This document shows, one piece after another, positions 34,021 through 45,193 of a DNA stretch of 64,000 bases (its first letter is position 1; each line of letters begins with the position of its first letter). Below the pieces are notes generated by a model that made no database searches, was not told the origin of the DNA, and worked only from the letters and a program-made list of their open reading frames with translations. Made by a program: the position numbers and the translations under genes. Location of the stretch: assembly GCF_024586455.1 (NCBI RefSeq), contig NW_026089624.1, positions 1,313,320 through 1,377,319 on the forward strand. Direction: 5' to 3'. Origin of the DNA: Bactrocera neohumeralis. Lineage: Eukaryota; Arthropoda; Insecta; Diptera; Tephritidae.

Positions 34021-35160
34021 TTGTATGTAAACATGTACTCTTATTGTTTCATACGAAATCTCCGTTGTCACGGACAACCAATGGCCGAAGCTCACGTTTT
34101 GTCAAAGAGTCAATGTTTTGAAGGACTGGCGCGACGACAAAGCGCCACAATATTAGGGGATTCTCTTGCTCTTGCAAGATTGCACTATGACACAAAATGC
34201 AAATATCCTATACCGAAATATGCAAGACCAAGAGAGCACCCATCGCAGAATCTAGAGATATATGAACGGCTGATTCGGTCAATTTATTGAGAATGACTAT
34301 TGTGAATTGGCGCACATTCTGTATTCATTCTTAACAAAACAACTGTAACAAATCTTTATAATTTAAGTAAAAATTATAAAATCTATTTAAAACTTACTTT
34401 CCTCAACAATTTAACGGCATAATATGTCTTTACGTAAAATGACAGCTAAAACAGAGTTGCAATTATATTTTTACGAGTCATTGCACGAAAATAAACATGA
34501 CATATTTTACAGCCATTGCAAATAAGTTTCTGCGTGTGTTTGTTGTTGTGCCGTTACACCAAGTGGAAAATTCTGAAATTCGTGAACCGTGCGCCTTTTG
34601 CTAGATCAAGATAATACCCCCCCTATTGTGTTGTTTGTAGAAAATCCGAGCTTTGCTAAAAATACAAACGAACGTACGCTAATTGTCACCGCTTCCCTTG
34701 CCGCTGTAACAGTTTCGCCAAACAAACCAGCCTAAATATGTACATATGTATGTTTATGTATGCGCTTGCGTACATATCGACGCAGAATTTAGTGAGCCGT
34801 GGAAAATATTTTACAATTGTAAAACATGTTAAATCGACAAGAGCTACTTTGCCACTTTTGTCACTTTTTTCTGTACTTTGCGGGGTTGATACTTTTCCCT
34901 TTTAAAAGAACATCAGAAATTGTTCAATTTATGACTTTTAGCTTTTGCCATCGTCGCTAAAAGACGCTTGTAGGCAAAGGCATGCTCGGGGAGATGTAAT
35001 GGTGTTTGTTTTTATGAATGAAGCGAGCTTGCGTGTTGAAAATGCGCTTGCGTTCATGAAGGAAAATGTTGTTGATGTGTGTTTTCCTACAAATTTGGGC
35101 ATCGACTATTTGGCTGCCTTACTGACTTGTGACCCGGCTGATGCTATTTGAATGTTGTTT
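34021..35160. repeat. Dispersed repeat shared with 60165-61370
   Basis: Three segments recur in the other region: 34080-34190 ('gcgcgacgacaaagcgccac'), 34638-34760 ('gtagaaaatccgagctttgc') and 34915-35150 ('cttttgccatcgtcgctaaa', 'tttttatgaatgaagcgag'). The open frames here are short and not conserved between the copies, so this is probably noncoding. The segment order differs between the copies. Confidence 0.5.
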
Positions 35161-35252
35161 TTGTGGAACAATGCTTATAGATTTTTTGGGTGACATATTT
35201 ATATCTGTACGCATACATATGTATGTGTATGTGGGTCTGCGTATTCATAATT

Positions 35253-36262
35253 TTTATACTCTCGCAACAAAGTTGCTAAGGAGAGTATTATAGTTTTGTT
35301 CACATAACGATTGTTGGTAAGTCCTAAAACTAAAAGAGTCAGATATAGGGTTATATATACCAAAGTGTTCAGGGTGACGAGTAGAGTTGAAATCCGGATG
35401 TCTGTCTGTCCGTCCGTCCGTCCGTCCGTCCGTGCAAACTGTAACTTGAGTAAAAATTGAGATATCATGATGAAACTTGGTACACGTATTCCTTGGCTCC
35501 ATAAGAAGGTTAAGTTCGAAGATGTCATAAAGTGTTATAACTAAGCCATAAATAAAGATATTAAAGTGAAATTTGGCACAAAGGATTGCATTAGGGAAGG
35601 GCATATTTATACGTAATTTTTTTGGAAAGGTGGGCGTGGCCCCGCCCCCTACTAAGTTTTTTGTACATATCTCGGAAACTACTATAGCTATGTCAACCAA
35701 GCTCTATAGAGTTGTTGCATTTCCACATACAGTTCAAAAATGGAAGAAATCGGATAACAGCCACGCCCACCTCCCATACAAAGGTTATGTTGAAAATCAC
35801 TAAAAGTGCGTTAACCGACTAACGAAAAACGTCAGAAACACTAAATTTTACGGAAGAAATGGCAGAGGGAAGCTGCACCCAGGCTTTTTTTAAAAATTGA
35901 AAATGGGCGTGACATCGCCCACTTATGGACCAAAACCATATCTCAGGAACTAGTAAACCGATTTCAATGAAATTCGGTATATAATATTTTCCTAACACCC
36001 TGATAACATGTACGAAATATGGGTGAAATCGGTTTACAACCACGCCTTCTTCCAATATAACGCTATTTTGAATTCCATCTGATGCCTTCTCTGTATAATA
36101 TATATGTACATTAAGAACCAATGATGATAGCGGAATAAAACTTTACAGATACGGTATTTGAAAAATATGTGAATGACGGGTAATGAAATCTCGATTATCA
36201 CTTCATCATGCGAGAGTATAAAATGTTCGGTGACACCCGAACTTAGCCCTTCCTTACTTGTT
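35253..36262. repeat. Hairpin-ended dispersed repeat, apparently full length
   Basis: The left end has a hairpin (actctcgcaacaaagttgctaaggagagt; arms actctc/gagagt and gcaac/gttgc). The right end has another (gttcggtgacacccgaac) followed by 'ttagcccttccttacttgtt'. Inside are a (GTCC)n run at about 35404-35431, several 'gggcgtggc' or 'cgcccac' motifs and 'atatctc' steps. There is no ORF. At about 1.01 kb it is the best copy in the window; diverged or partial copies are at 19925, 32165, 36926, 46334, 50369, 53555 and 59491. It must be moved by another element's proteins. Confidence 0.7.
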
Positions 36263-36925
36263 TTTAAATAAGAATGTTATCAGTTTTGTATGTATGTATG
36301 CATAAAAATACGCAAAGTAATAATCATATCAATTAATATGATTCTATGTAAACTTATAAAAATATAAGAAAAAGCTCAACATACATACATCTTTAATAGA
36401 AGTGAAAATTTCTGAGCATATTTTTCATTCAATGCTCAACTCTCTTCACGCACCACTGTTAAAACTTCTCCATCTGAGTTACTTTGGTGAAACCCGCTCG
36501 CCGCATTTTGTTAGCTTTTGACAGTTCACACGCTTGTCCGCAGTTGAACCTTCTTCATAATTTACGTTCTCTGGTATTCGTATTTGCAACTTAACATATA
36601 CAGAACAGCGTGAAATTTACTGCTGTATACGACTGTGTTAAATGTAACGCGCAAAGGAAAAATTACATCATCCAATGAAAACACGCCATCTTTCCCAAAA
36701 TAAGAAATAGGCCACTTGGGTTGAGTTTATATTGTATCATAATGTATATTATATATCTCATTTGATTAAACTAGACAGATTTTAATACTAATACCTTGAA
36801 TACGAAGCAAAATACACTAATAGAACCGAGTACACTTGGCATAAAGAAGTTTAAAAGATACCGAACATGATTGTAGTCCTTTCACCTTTCGTTGAATAAT
36901 ACATGTTGAAATCTTTCGCAAAGTT

Positions 36926-37650
36926 TTTATACTCTCGCAACATGTTGCTATAGATAATAATAGTTTTATTTTGCTAACGATTGTTTGTATCACCTAAATC
37001 AAATAGAAATAAATATAGAGCTATCGGCGTAATCCGATTATTGCCATGCCCATAAAATGACAGTTTACGAAAACCTTTAAAATGTCATAAATAAGCTACA
37101 AGTGAACGGAAAGGAGAGGGGTTCTGCATGCTCAAATTTTAAAAGTAGACGAATCCCCGCATTCTAATAGATTTAATGTACATATCTTATAAACCTTTAC
37201 AACCATATCACCTAAACATGTTTACGTACCTCGTTTCAGCACCTTCTCAAAATGCGAGAAATCTAAAAGAGAACAAGCCCACTCTCCACATTACGGAAAA
37301 TATGGAAAACTACTAAATGCATTATACAAATACGCCAGAAGCATTAAACTTCACATTGTATATGACAAGGAAAAGTTTCATAGAAGGCCGTGGCAAATCT
37401 GAACAATGGGCGTGGCACCGTCTGCTTTTATGTTAATTTGACATTCCACCGATTTCAATCAAATTAAAACGATCCTTTCGTTATTATATTACGTTGTGAG
37501 TATAAACGAAATCGCACAAGACCACGCCTACTTCCCATATAACAAAGTTTTAAATTCAATCTGATTCTTTTGCTTTTCACCACATAAATCTTGCTACAAT
37601 TAATGTACGGGGATACAACTTTATTTCTAGTAGCCGTCGTATGGATAAAA
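36926..37650 (+). repeat. Diverged copy of the hairpin-ended repeat
   Basis: It starts 'ttttatactctcgcaacatgttgctatag', the left hairpin of the family, and later carries 'gggcgtggcaccgt' near 37408 and 'accacgcctacttcccatat' near 37520. The right hairpin is missing. 37651-37870 beyond it has a short frame (AKNDRNRAKAFQAFMWAGVHR) that I cannot place. Confidence 0.5.
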
Positions 37651-37870
37651 TTGGATTTGTATGGATGATGCATGGCTGTTCACAAGCGCAAGCTTTCTCA
37701 TCATATGGCTAAAAACGATCGAAATCGGGCTAAAGCTTTTCAAGCTTTTATGTGGGCCGGAGTTCATAGGGCTAAATTTTCAGAAAATATTTGTCTATTT
37801 GTATGGTCAAGTATTGATAGTTACAGAGAATGTGTTTTTGATGACAACATATTTATGCAGCAAATACATC

Positions 37871-38526
37871 ACATAAATTTTCTTCTTTACTGGTCAAGAC
37901 ACCGCTTATGCGGTTATAGCTCAGTTAACAACAGCACGCCAATTGTTTCTTATTTTCGAAAGGTGGTGCCAATTGGAGATTCCAAGTGAACCCAGGTCCT
38001 TCTCGACCTGGTTTTTCCAACGGAGTGGAGCTCTTCTTCTGCTTCCTACACTGTGTCGAATACTTTCAGAGCTGGAGTGTTTTCGTCTGCCGCTGTCTTT
38101 TATTTCGTTGAAATATGTCAATGTTGTCGTATATCTCACACAGCTCATCGTTCTATCGAATGCGGCATTCGCCGTGGTCAATGCGGAAAGTACCATAAAT
38201 CTTCCGCAGAACCTTCTCTCGAAAGCTCGTAACATCGACTCATCAGATATTGTCAACGTCCATGTCTCTGCAAACCTCGGTTGGTATCGGACGGCTCGGA
38301 GAAGTCCTTCCCGATCCTGACGGAGCTTTTGGTATTGCTTACGTCAGTTTACACAGCCGTATTAGTTTTGTGGGGAAACTAAATTCCGACATTTCGGCAT
38401 AAAGGCAGCTCCTGTTCGTGCTGTCAAAAGCAGCTTTGAAATAGACAAAGAGGTGGTGTGTATCGATTCTTTTTCACGGGTCTGTGAATTGGTGAATATC
38501 TGGTCAGTTGCCTATTTTCCAGGCCA
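37871..38526 (-). mobile_element. RTE LINE 3' fragment, head to head with the next
   Basis: The minus strand shows the RTE C-terminal region (the ISNWHHLSKIRNNWRAVVN end and TISDESMLRAFERR) and, toward 38420, the RT region as DNA similarity to 9-kb and 12-kb copies. The 3' end is at about 37885, where 'cttctttactggtcaagaca' replaces the usual 'ctaattggcgtagaca'. Confidence 0.7.
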
Positions 38527-39757
38527 AAAGTCAAGTGGAAGATGGAGTCATGTGTTGAAGTTCACGTAAGTGAGAAAAGATCTTTTATCGCCATTCACTT
38601 TGGAGTGGTCAGAAGCGCTTCTTTTAAATTTGGCTCAAGTAGCTCACAACTTTCGGTCCTAGACCAAGAATATCCGTTTGACGGCGAGCTAAACTGGGAA
38701 TCGCCACGTAAAAAAACTCCCCCAACGAAAAGCAATAAACAGCCTCGTAAGAAAAACCTCCTTTTGATGACGACCATAGCAAACGCATTAAGGATAACGA
38801 TTTAATGGCATTCATCTAGAATTTTCGGTCCTTAATTGGGAAGGTGTCGCTCCTTAGCTGGTTAATGTCTTCGTTTAAGTGAAGGCTGACATTACCGCCG
38901 GTGGATGAACATCTAGCAACAATCCGCAGCAAAGCTAAATTCTTCAAACATATCACAGACTTGCGTGTACGCCCCGATGGAACAGATGGACGATGTGACC
39001 AAAGAAGCCTTCTGTTGGCGTTTGGAGCTCATCTATGAGACCTGTCCCCGCCACGATGTCAAAATCGAGGCCCGAAATATGGTTAACTGAGTACCAGATT
39101 CCAGCATAGAAAAATTCACTAAGCTACCTGTCTGTCTCCGGATCGAAAAGCCACCAACCAGATCGATCATGTTGTGAAAGACGGAAGACACGTCTCCACT
39201 GTTTTAGACCTGCGTACGCTCCGAGGTCCTAACATCGACTCGGTCAACTATTTTGTGGCAGCCAAGATACGCATCCGCCGCGCACGTCAATAAACGCAAG
39301 GAAAGTACAACGTCAAGAAGCTGCAATCACAATAAATTTCTCGACTTGCACTCCTGTTTTCTGAAAGCACTCATAACCAACTCGGTATACGGGAGCTGTG
39401 GGACGCAATTTAAAGCTCCTTACGTACATCTGCAAACGATACCATTGGTTTTCGGAAGGTGCAAAAGAACAGCTGGAATGATGATGAGTGCCGTATCGCA
39501 ATGGAAAGAAAACAGACTGCCTACATTGCAACGTTATAAACGACCACAACAGGTGTAAGAGGGGTAAGATACCGAGAGGTGAAGATGGAAGCAAGACGAA
39601 ATTGCAGTCAAAAAATAGAGGCCGAAATGCATGAGTACGAAGAGCTTGATAAGCTGGCCGACAGTCGTAATGCTCAAAAGATCTACGAAAAGATGTGGCG
39701 ACTAGCGGAGGGTTTCAAGAACGGAGCATACTCTTGTAGAATCCCCACACAGGGGTG
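38527..39757 (+). mobile_element. RTE LINE 5' fragment
   Basis: It begins with 'gaagatggagtcatgtgttg', the same 5' start as the copy at 12648, and continues through the endonuclease region (DNA similarity around 38760-39260, 'gatcgatcatgttgtgaaag') to the linker before RT. It stops at 39757. There are numerous indels and stops. Together with the preceding fragment it forms an inverted pair joined 5' to 5'. Confidence 0.7.
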
Positions 39758-40175
39758 ATTTAGTGGCTGATGCTCATCTTGCATTGTTCTGTGCAATGCT
39801 TCAGGAATATTTGTCAGCTATTATGCACTCATCTCAAATAATGATTTCTTATTCAGTTACAACTATCACTATAATTCATACATATGTACATGTAAACAAC
39901 AACCACTGTACTAGCGGTGTGATTTTTTTTGTAATTTTGAAGAAAAAAAATGTTCAAATGATTCTGAACACATGCTTATGTTTTGAAATATATATTTTTT
40001 TTATTTATGAATTGTTGTGAATTGTATCATAGAACGATAGAAAGTAGCTTATGCCCGTGCTGAGGTTCCACGCTACCTCATCATCAATTTTTAGTCAAAT
40101 CGGTTCAGCCGTTCTTGAGTTATAAATATAGATATAAATTGCGAATTCGAGGGTGATATTGCAAAAGATAATATT
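39758..40175. other. Element tail-like sequence, no gene
   Basis: 40050-40140 contains 'tcaaatcggttcagccgttc' followed by 'ttgagttataaatatagat', a phrase common near the ends of insect noncoding mobile repeats. No protein-like frame is present. Confidence 0.35.
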
Positions 40176-41111
40176 CAAAGTGCATTCCAAAGTAAACAGG
40201 CCTTTTTGTATCTAGCGCCCCCTGGTTGCGCAAACTATATGTCGACTGGAGCGCTAGAATCTGCCATCTTAATCAAGTGTCTAGTGAGAATTTCATGACA
40301 TTTCATTGATTGGCAGTGAAGTTATTGTGTTTTAAGTGTCAATATGTTTGTGTTATCGGTGCGAAAATGACCTTCGAACAAAACCCAACATTAAATTTTG
40401 TTTTAAAATTGGTAAAACTTTTACCGAAACGTTTCACTTGATGAAACAAGTTTATGGCGATGATTTCCTTTCCTGTAGCATAGTGTACGAGTATTCAGCG
40501 TTTTCAAAGTGGTCGTGAGGACATAAATGACGATCAACAGCCAATCAAAATCCGTCATCACCAAAAATTCCATCGAAACTATGCGTTAATTCATCAAAAA
40601 TCAGCCCATACCATCATTGAAATTCATGGAAATGGAATTGAACATTTCCAAAACCTCGATTTATCGCATTTTGACCGAACACTTGGGCTTACGAAAGGTG
40701 TGTGCACGGTTTGTTCCACACAAATTAACTGACGACCAAAAATTGCTCAGAATCCAACATTCGAAGGACATAATTTTGACCGATTATTTGACCGAAATTC
40801 ACATTTTAACCATTAACAACTTCCCGTATTCACCTGGTATGGCACCGCGCGACCTCTACCTTTTCGGAAAAATGCATTGGCTCATGAAAGGAAAGCGTTA
40901 TGCAGACGTAGACGCCATTCAAAAGGCTTGAACCGGTATATTGGCGGCCATAACGGCCAACGAGCTAAAACACTCGTTCGACATGCTTTTGAACTGCGCA
41001 GAAAGCTGTATTGAAGCAGAAGGAGACTATTTTGAATAATATAAATTGATTTAGCTGAAAAAACCATTTGTTCTATTTTTTTTTGTCCTGTTCCCTTTAG
41101 AAAGCACCTTG
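40176..41111 (+). mobile_element. Deleted mariner, close relative of the 18264 copy
   Basis: The left terminus caaagtgcattccaaagtaa and a right terminus ending 'gcaccttg' are followed by TA (41112-41113). The transposase N-terminus (FKIGKTFTETFHLMKQVYGDD), KFMEMELNISKTSIYRILTEHLGLRKVC and the C-terminal half (PYSPGMAPRDLYLFGKMHWLMKGKRYADVDAIQKA) are present. The DDE core between about 40780 and 40810 is deleted. It retains about 110 bp near the left end missing from the 18264 copy. Confidence 0.8.
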
Positions 41112-41915
41112 TATTTAAATATTTTCGGTTTTTTGATGGGTCAGCATCTTCAGGTAATTTATGCAGCTTTCAGAATAAAACAATTAAATAAATACAAACA
41201 AATTGTCTTACAAAAATAGAAATTTGGCTTTGAGTAAGCATATTCTGGATCCCATTATTTGGCATGAATGCTTATTTGCACCTAAAAGTTTTCTGTGGTG
41301 AACATTTATTTACATACCACAGTTAAAAAAAGGCATAAATAAAAAACTTAATTACTTGTTTATTTGATCATATTGGCCTCTTCTTTAAGAATATATATTA
41401 AAATAAAACAATTTTATTTTGAAAAATTATTACATTTTTATATATAACCAATAGTTTTGTGACAACTTTTCCCTAATTTTAAGAAAAGTCCACAATCTTG
41501 GATGACAAAAGAAACTCAACCCCGTACGTTTCTTCATGGGTACCTCTCGGTGTGCCTTTGTTTACATTGTATGGACGATGATTACAGTGCGCTAAACCTA
41601 CTAACGAATGCAGTATTGGTAATTTGTCTTTTCGCTAGGGATTTGGAATGCAAGGAAGTGGTGAATTGGCAAAACTCATCCCTAACAACAGCCGTTTTGT
41701 TTGTGTTTATTTCGCGATAGGCAAAGAAGCTGTACTAAAAATGAAGACAATGTGAAAATGAAATTGCAATAACAACATAGACAACGGACGTCAAAAAATT
41801 TGACGCGTGCTCCCGCATCATTTCACATTAATTCGTTTAGAATGAAAGTGCGTAATTTTAGTGCGGAAAAAAATAATAAAATGTATAAGTAATAATTGAG
41901 TTATAGTGTAAAGAG
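41112..41915. other. AT-rich flank, no recognisable gene
   Basis: No protein-like ORF. 41770-41800 carries 'caacggacgtcaaaaaattt'. The interval ends at the left terminal repeat of the 41916-45649 element. Confidence 0.3.
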
Positions 41916-42371
41916 AGTAATAAAAGTGTAAATTAATTCAATAAGTAAAAATAAATATAGTAATAATAAACAAATACCAGTTTAAAGATACAAAATAAAG
42001 TTTGCTTGTGAAATAAGCCAGCGTATTAATTATATGCAAAGTGTTGGTGCATTTCACCAAACAAATTTTATATTAAATAATAAATAAAAATTAAATAAAA
42101 AACTAACAATAAAAAAGTGATAATGCAAAATAAAAAATTATGGCAGCAAAGGAAATTGCAAATAAGAGACATCTGCGTCGTTTAGTATGAAATGAGAGGT
42201 ATAGGTACGTTGAAAAATTTGAAATATTACTTTGCAGAATATTATTCCAGAAAGATTGGTGCTAAATAGGGTGGGTCGATTCCGGACTTTTTTCGATTCG
42301 GGATTTCTAATAGTGCGGAAAAGTTGCCTTAGTACTTCCTGCTTCCAATGCAACTTTTTGTTTTGAGATCG
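41916..42371 (+). repeat. Left 456-bp terminal inverted repeat
   Basis: It matches the complement of 45194-45649 throughout, for example 'ggtgggtcgattccggactt' (42270) against 'aagtccggaatcgacccacc' (45277). The outer part is AT-rich with AATAAA-like strings. The inner part contains an incidental open frame, LRQLFRTIRNPESKKVRNRP on the complement. Confidence 0.8.
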
Positions 42372-44640
42372 AGATGAAAATTGTTGCAGCTCTCAGCTAA
42401 GCTGTATTGGTCACCCAGAACCCACCGCGTGGAGGTGGCTGCTCTTCGGGTTCCTCCCAAGCCCAACCCAACCAACCAATTATTGATAAAATCAGATTTT
42501 GTACTAAATTTTGGCACTTGTTGCCTAGATTTCAGTGTAGAGCGTATAAAACGATCACGAGATTGGGGGCCAATAACTTTAGAAGATGCCTCTGTCACCA
42601 GTTTGACGGTTCTCTCGACTGCCACGGTGTGAGAGGGGAATTCACTAAATTTCCATACCTTTGCAGTGTCTCCCGACAGCCCTTTTATGAGTTCTTTGTT
42701 AGAAATTGAACAAAGAACTGGTGGAACAGTCAAGGTAATAGTCTTTCAGTTAATCATATCGTAATAATTATTAGCTTTGAAATTCAGCTTTGGCACTTTA
42801 TTACATCTAACCCTTCTATTTACAGTGTCAGACTCTGCTTCTCTGGCTGCCAGAAGACCGTCAAGGGCCAACTTTCTGACTTCTATCCGTTCGTCAGTCA
42901 TCATACTAAGGAGAATGTTTTCTGGAAGAGCAAAGAAAGCATTCTGTTGAATGGATGAATCGACAACCTTGCGCAGTTTAGCAGGTAAGTATCTCGACCT
43001 TTGAATTGCAGCATAGAGATGGCGCGAGCCATCTTTGATTGAACTGTTGACTCTTATTGAGAACCACAAAGGTGAGTAAACTGTAAGTATGTACTTGACC
43101 AAAATCTTTATTTCCTTTGTTGGTTTGTCAGTAGAAATGTATAATCTCAGAATTCTATTTGCACAGGTGAGCCAGCGAGATTTTCACATGTTGCCTGGAT
43201 GCATCGACGCTAAATCTGAGGAACATTGACCGGAAATATCAGCTTCTGATATTTTATAGAGATAAGCTTGGTCTGTGCTAAGTTGGGGCGGATTAATAAC
43301 CTCAGAAGGTAATTGGCAGGATGGAAAACTTTCAAATTTGACAACAGGCAACTTTTCACAATCAGGGAGCATTTTACCTATGTCGCCAGAGAATGTATTT
43401 GGACTCTTTGAGACACCATCAATGTGTTCGAAAAGAGCACGAAATGGAAGTTCGTTGAAATGTAGAAGACAAACAACCCACTGTAATGGCCCACCTATTC
43501 TTTCCTCTAGTTTCCGAATGATTCCTCCTTTCCAACCTGTGTTCGTGTTGGTGCCATCAGCACCGACAACTTCTAGATGTTCCACATCAACTGAATTGTC
43601 TTGCAAATGTTGCCATATAGCTTGCGTCTCATCCTCAGCTGACCCGGGAGGAGAGGTGACGTGGCCAAAGTAATGACAACCAGGTTCCGCCATAAGAGAA
43701 ATATGTTCCTCTTTGACAGTGTCGCGGTAGTACTTTTCACCTTCGCTGACTTGTGTAAGTGTATTGTCTTTGCGGCCGTCAAAATACAGCCCATATACAG
43801 AGTCAATACTTTCGGTGTTTTGGAGCTTAACTCCAACACTTTTTTTTGCCCGACTAATCTTGCATTTGTCAGTGACAAAGCTAGTCTGATCCTCTGTTAT
43901 CAAACCTGATTTTTTGGCATCCAGAAAAGCAGATGAAACAATCAAGGCCGCTGCTCTATCACTTACTCCAAATCTTTGGGCAGCTAAAGCAGTGTGTTCT
44001 AATATTAGTGTGTTTTGTTTGGTTTTAGAGGATGGAAGAGAAAATTCATCATCAGCATCGTTTTTGGAAGAATCCATGTGCGACGCACCTACATTGTTGT
44101 CGTCTGTATGAGAGTCTGGCTGATCTAAATGGTCACGTGTTCTAACTGATACTTTTCTGGTAAGTGTTGATGTTGAATGACGTTTTGAAAGCTTTTCTTC
44201 ACGTTAATTTTTCTTTGTAATCTTTTTTGTTTCAGGTAGATCAAAACTTCCAATGCGACCAATTCTTCTGGTTCTCTGGTCCAAGAGAAATGGTTGTTCA
44301 TTGATAGGAACTTTTCTTTCCTTTGGACAAGTGCAAGAAGAAAAATAAATGCATTTACAAGCAGCGATGTCAAATAATTTTCCGGCAGAAGAGACAAAGT
44401 CGTCTCTTTTAGAGCTCAAACCTATTGGGTTCCTTAAAAACATTTGTTTAAGAGTCAGAAATTTCTTATGGTATGTGGTGAGCATTTGTACAACTCTGGT
44501 GTGTGAAACTATCGGAATAGATGACTTTTTGAAACTATTTTCAACCTTTTTTGCAACTATTTCTGTAACCTCTTCACTCCTAGGTTCATAGTTGTCGCCT
44601 CGGAGTCTCCCTAAACGAAATCTTTCAAACTGGACATTTC
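42329..44640 (-). pseudogene. Transposase-like gene of the long-TIR element
   Basis: Reading leftward: an opening region (FERFRLGRLRGDNY, QMLTTYHKKFLTLKQMF), a cysteine-rich DQR segment (FDIAACKCIYFSSCTCPKE, LLDQRTRRIG at about 44270), then the main frame 44077-43184 with GVSDRAAALIVSSAFLDA, VYGLYFDGRKD, LEVVGADGTNTNTGWKGG and VCLLHFNELPFRALFEHI. After an in-frame TGA comes KYILTVYSPLWFSIRV, TDERIEVRKLALDGLLAARE, a second TGA, then FPSHTVAVERTVKLVTEAS (about 42635-42580). I recognise this architecture from multicopy insect and cnidarian proteins of unknown name. FDG and GADG look like DDE-type acidic positions, which is inference. Two TGA codons and about two frameshifts near 44120-44200 inactivate it. 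Confidence 0.6.
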
Positions 44641-44701
44641 TGTCTTAATTTACATTTAGATACAGACATTTTGAGTTCTGTGTTCTGTTGAGAGAATATA
44701 A

Positions 44702-44955
44702 GTGATGGCACTCGTCGAAATCAACGACAAGAGTGAAGGAACTCGATGAAAAAATATTTATGTGGAGACCAGTCCGAACGTGTCGTATGGCGCAAGGAAA
44801 TGAATATAAGTTATAGAACTCGGCGAAATCACAGACAAGAGTTAAGGAACTCGATGAAAAAATATTTGTGTGGAGACCTATCCGAACGTGTCCTTTGGCG
44901 TAGGTGAATGAATGTGAGTGATAGCACTCGGCGAAATCAACGTCAAGAAGTGTGG
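44702..44955. repeat. 108-bp tandem repeat, about 2.4 units
   Basis: 'gtgatggcactcg' (44702), 'gttatagaactcgg' (44810) and 'gtgatagcactcgg' (44918) mark unit starts 108 bases apart. Each full unit contains 'gaactcgatgaaaaaatatt' and 'tccgaacgtgtc'. It lies upstream of the transposase-like gene, inside the element, so it may be a protein-binding array near the right end. Confidence 0.75.
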
Positions 44956-45193
44956 CTGCAAGCCGATTTTCACCTTGCGCTGTGGCGCGCCGCATTTTCG
45001 CTCGTATCTCGGGAGCAGTTCGTCCTACGGCCATGATCACTCATACCATTTCGCTAGCAAATGACGTGACAAATAACTTTTGTTTTATACATTTTGCCAT
45101 GAGATGCGTATTTCAGGCGCTAGGTAGACAATTTCACGATTTTAGGCGAATTTCCGAAATTTCAAGGCCGGAGTTGGGGTTGAAGATGCAATC

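Larger units (their letters stand above)
33490..36600. repeat. Pair of inverted arms enclosing about 2.9 kb of repeats
   Basis: Left arm 33500-33600 has 'accagagaacgta', 'gagaaggctca' and 'gagcgggtttcaccac'. The complement of 36480-36580 has 'accagagaacgta', 'gaagaaggttca' and 'gagcgggtttcacca' in the same order. These could be terminal inverted repeats of one composite element, or two opposite copies of a shorter element. The middle contains the block shared with 60-61 kb and a complete hairpin-ended repeat. Confidence 0.45.

Noticed and set aside
35404..35431. CRISPR-like or functional tandem array at the GTCC run
   Set aside because: It is a tetranucleotide microsatellite inside a dispersed repeat; there are no spacers.
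35199..36121. Several 100-148-codon ORFs in the hairpin-ended repeat
   Set aside because: Composition follows the repeat (GTCC arrays, repeated 'gggcgtggc') and the frames are not kept in the other copies.
43275..43673. 132-codon plus-strand ORF
   Set aside because: Antisense of the transposase-like gene; the minus-strand frame has the recognisable motifs.
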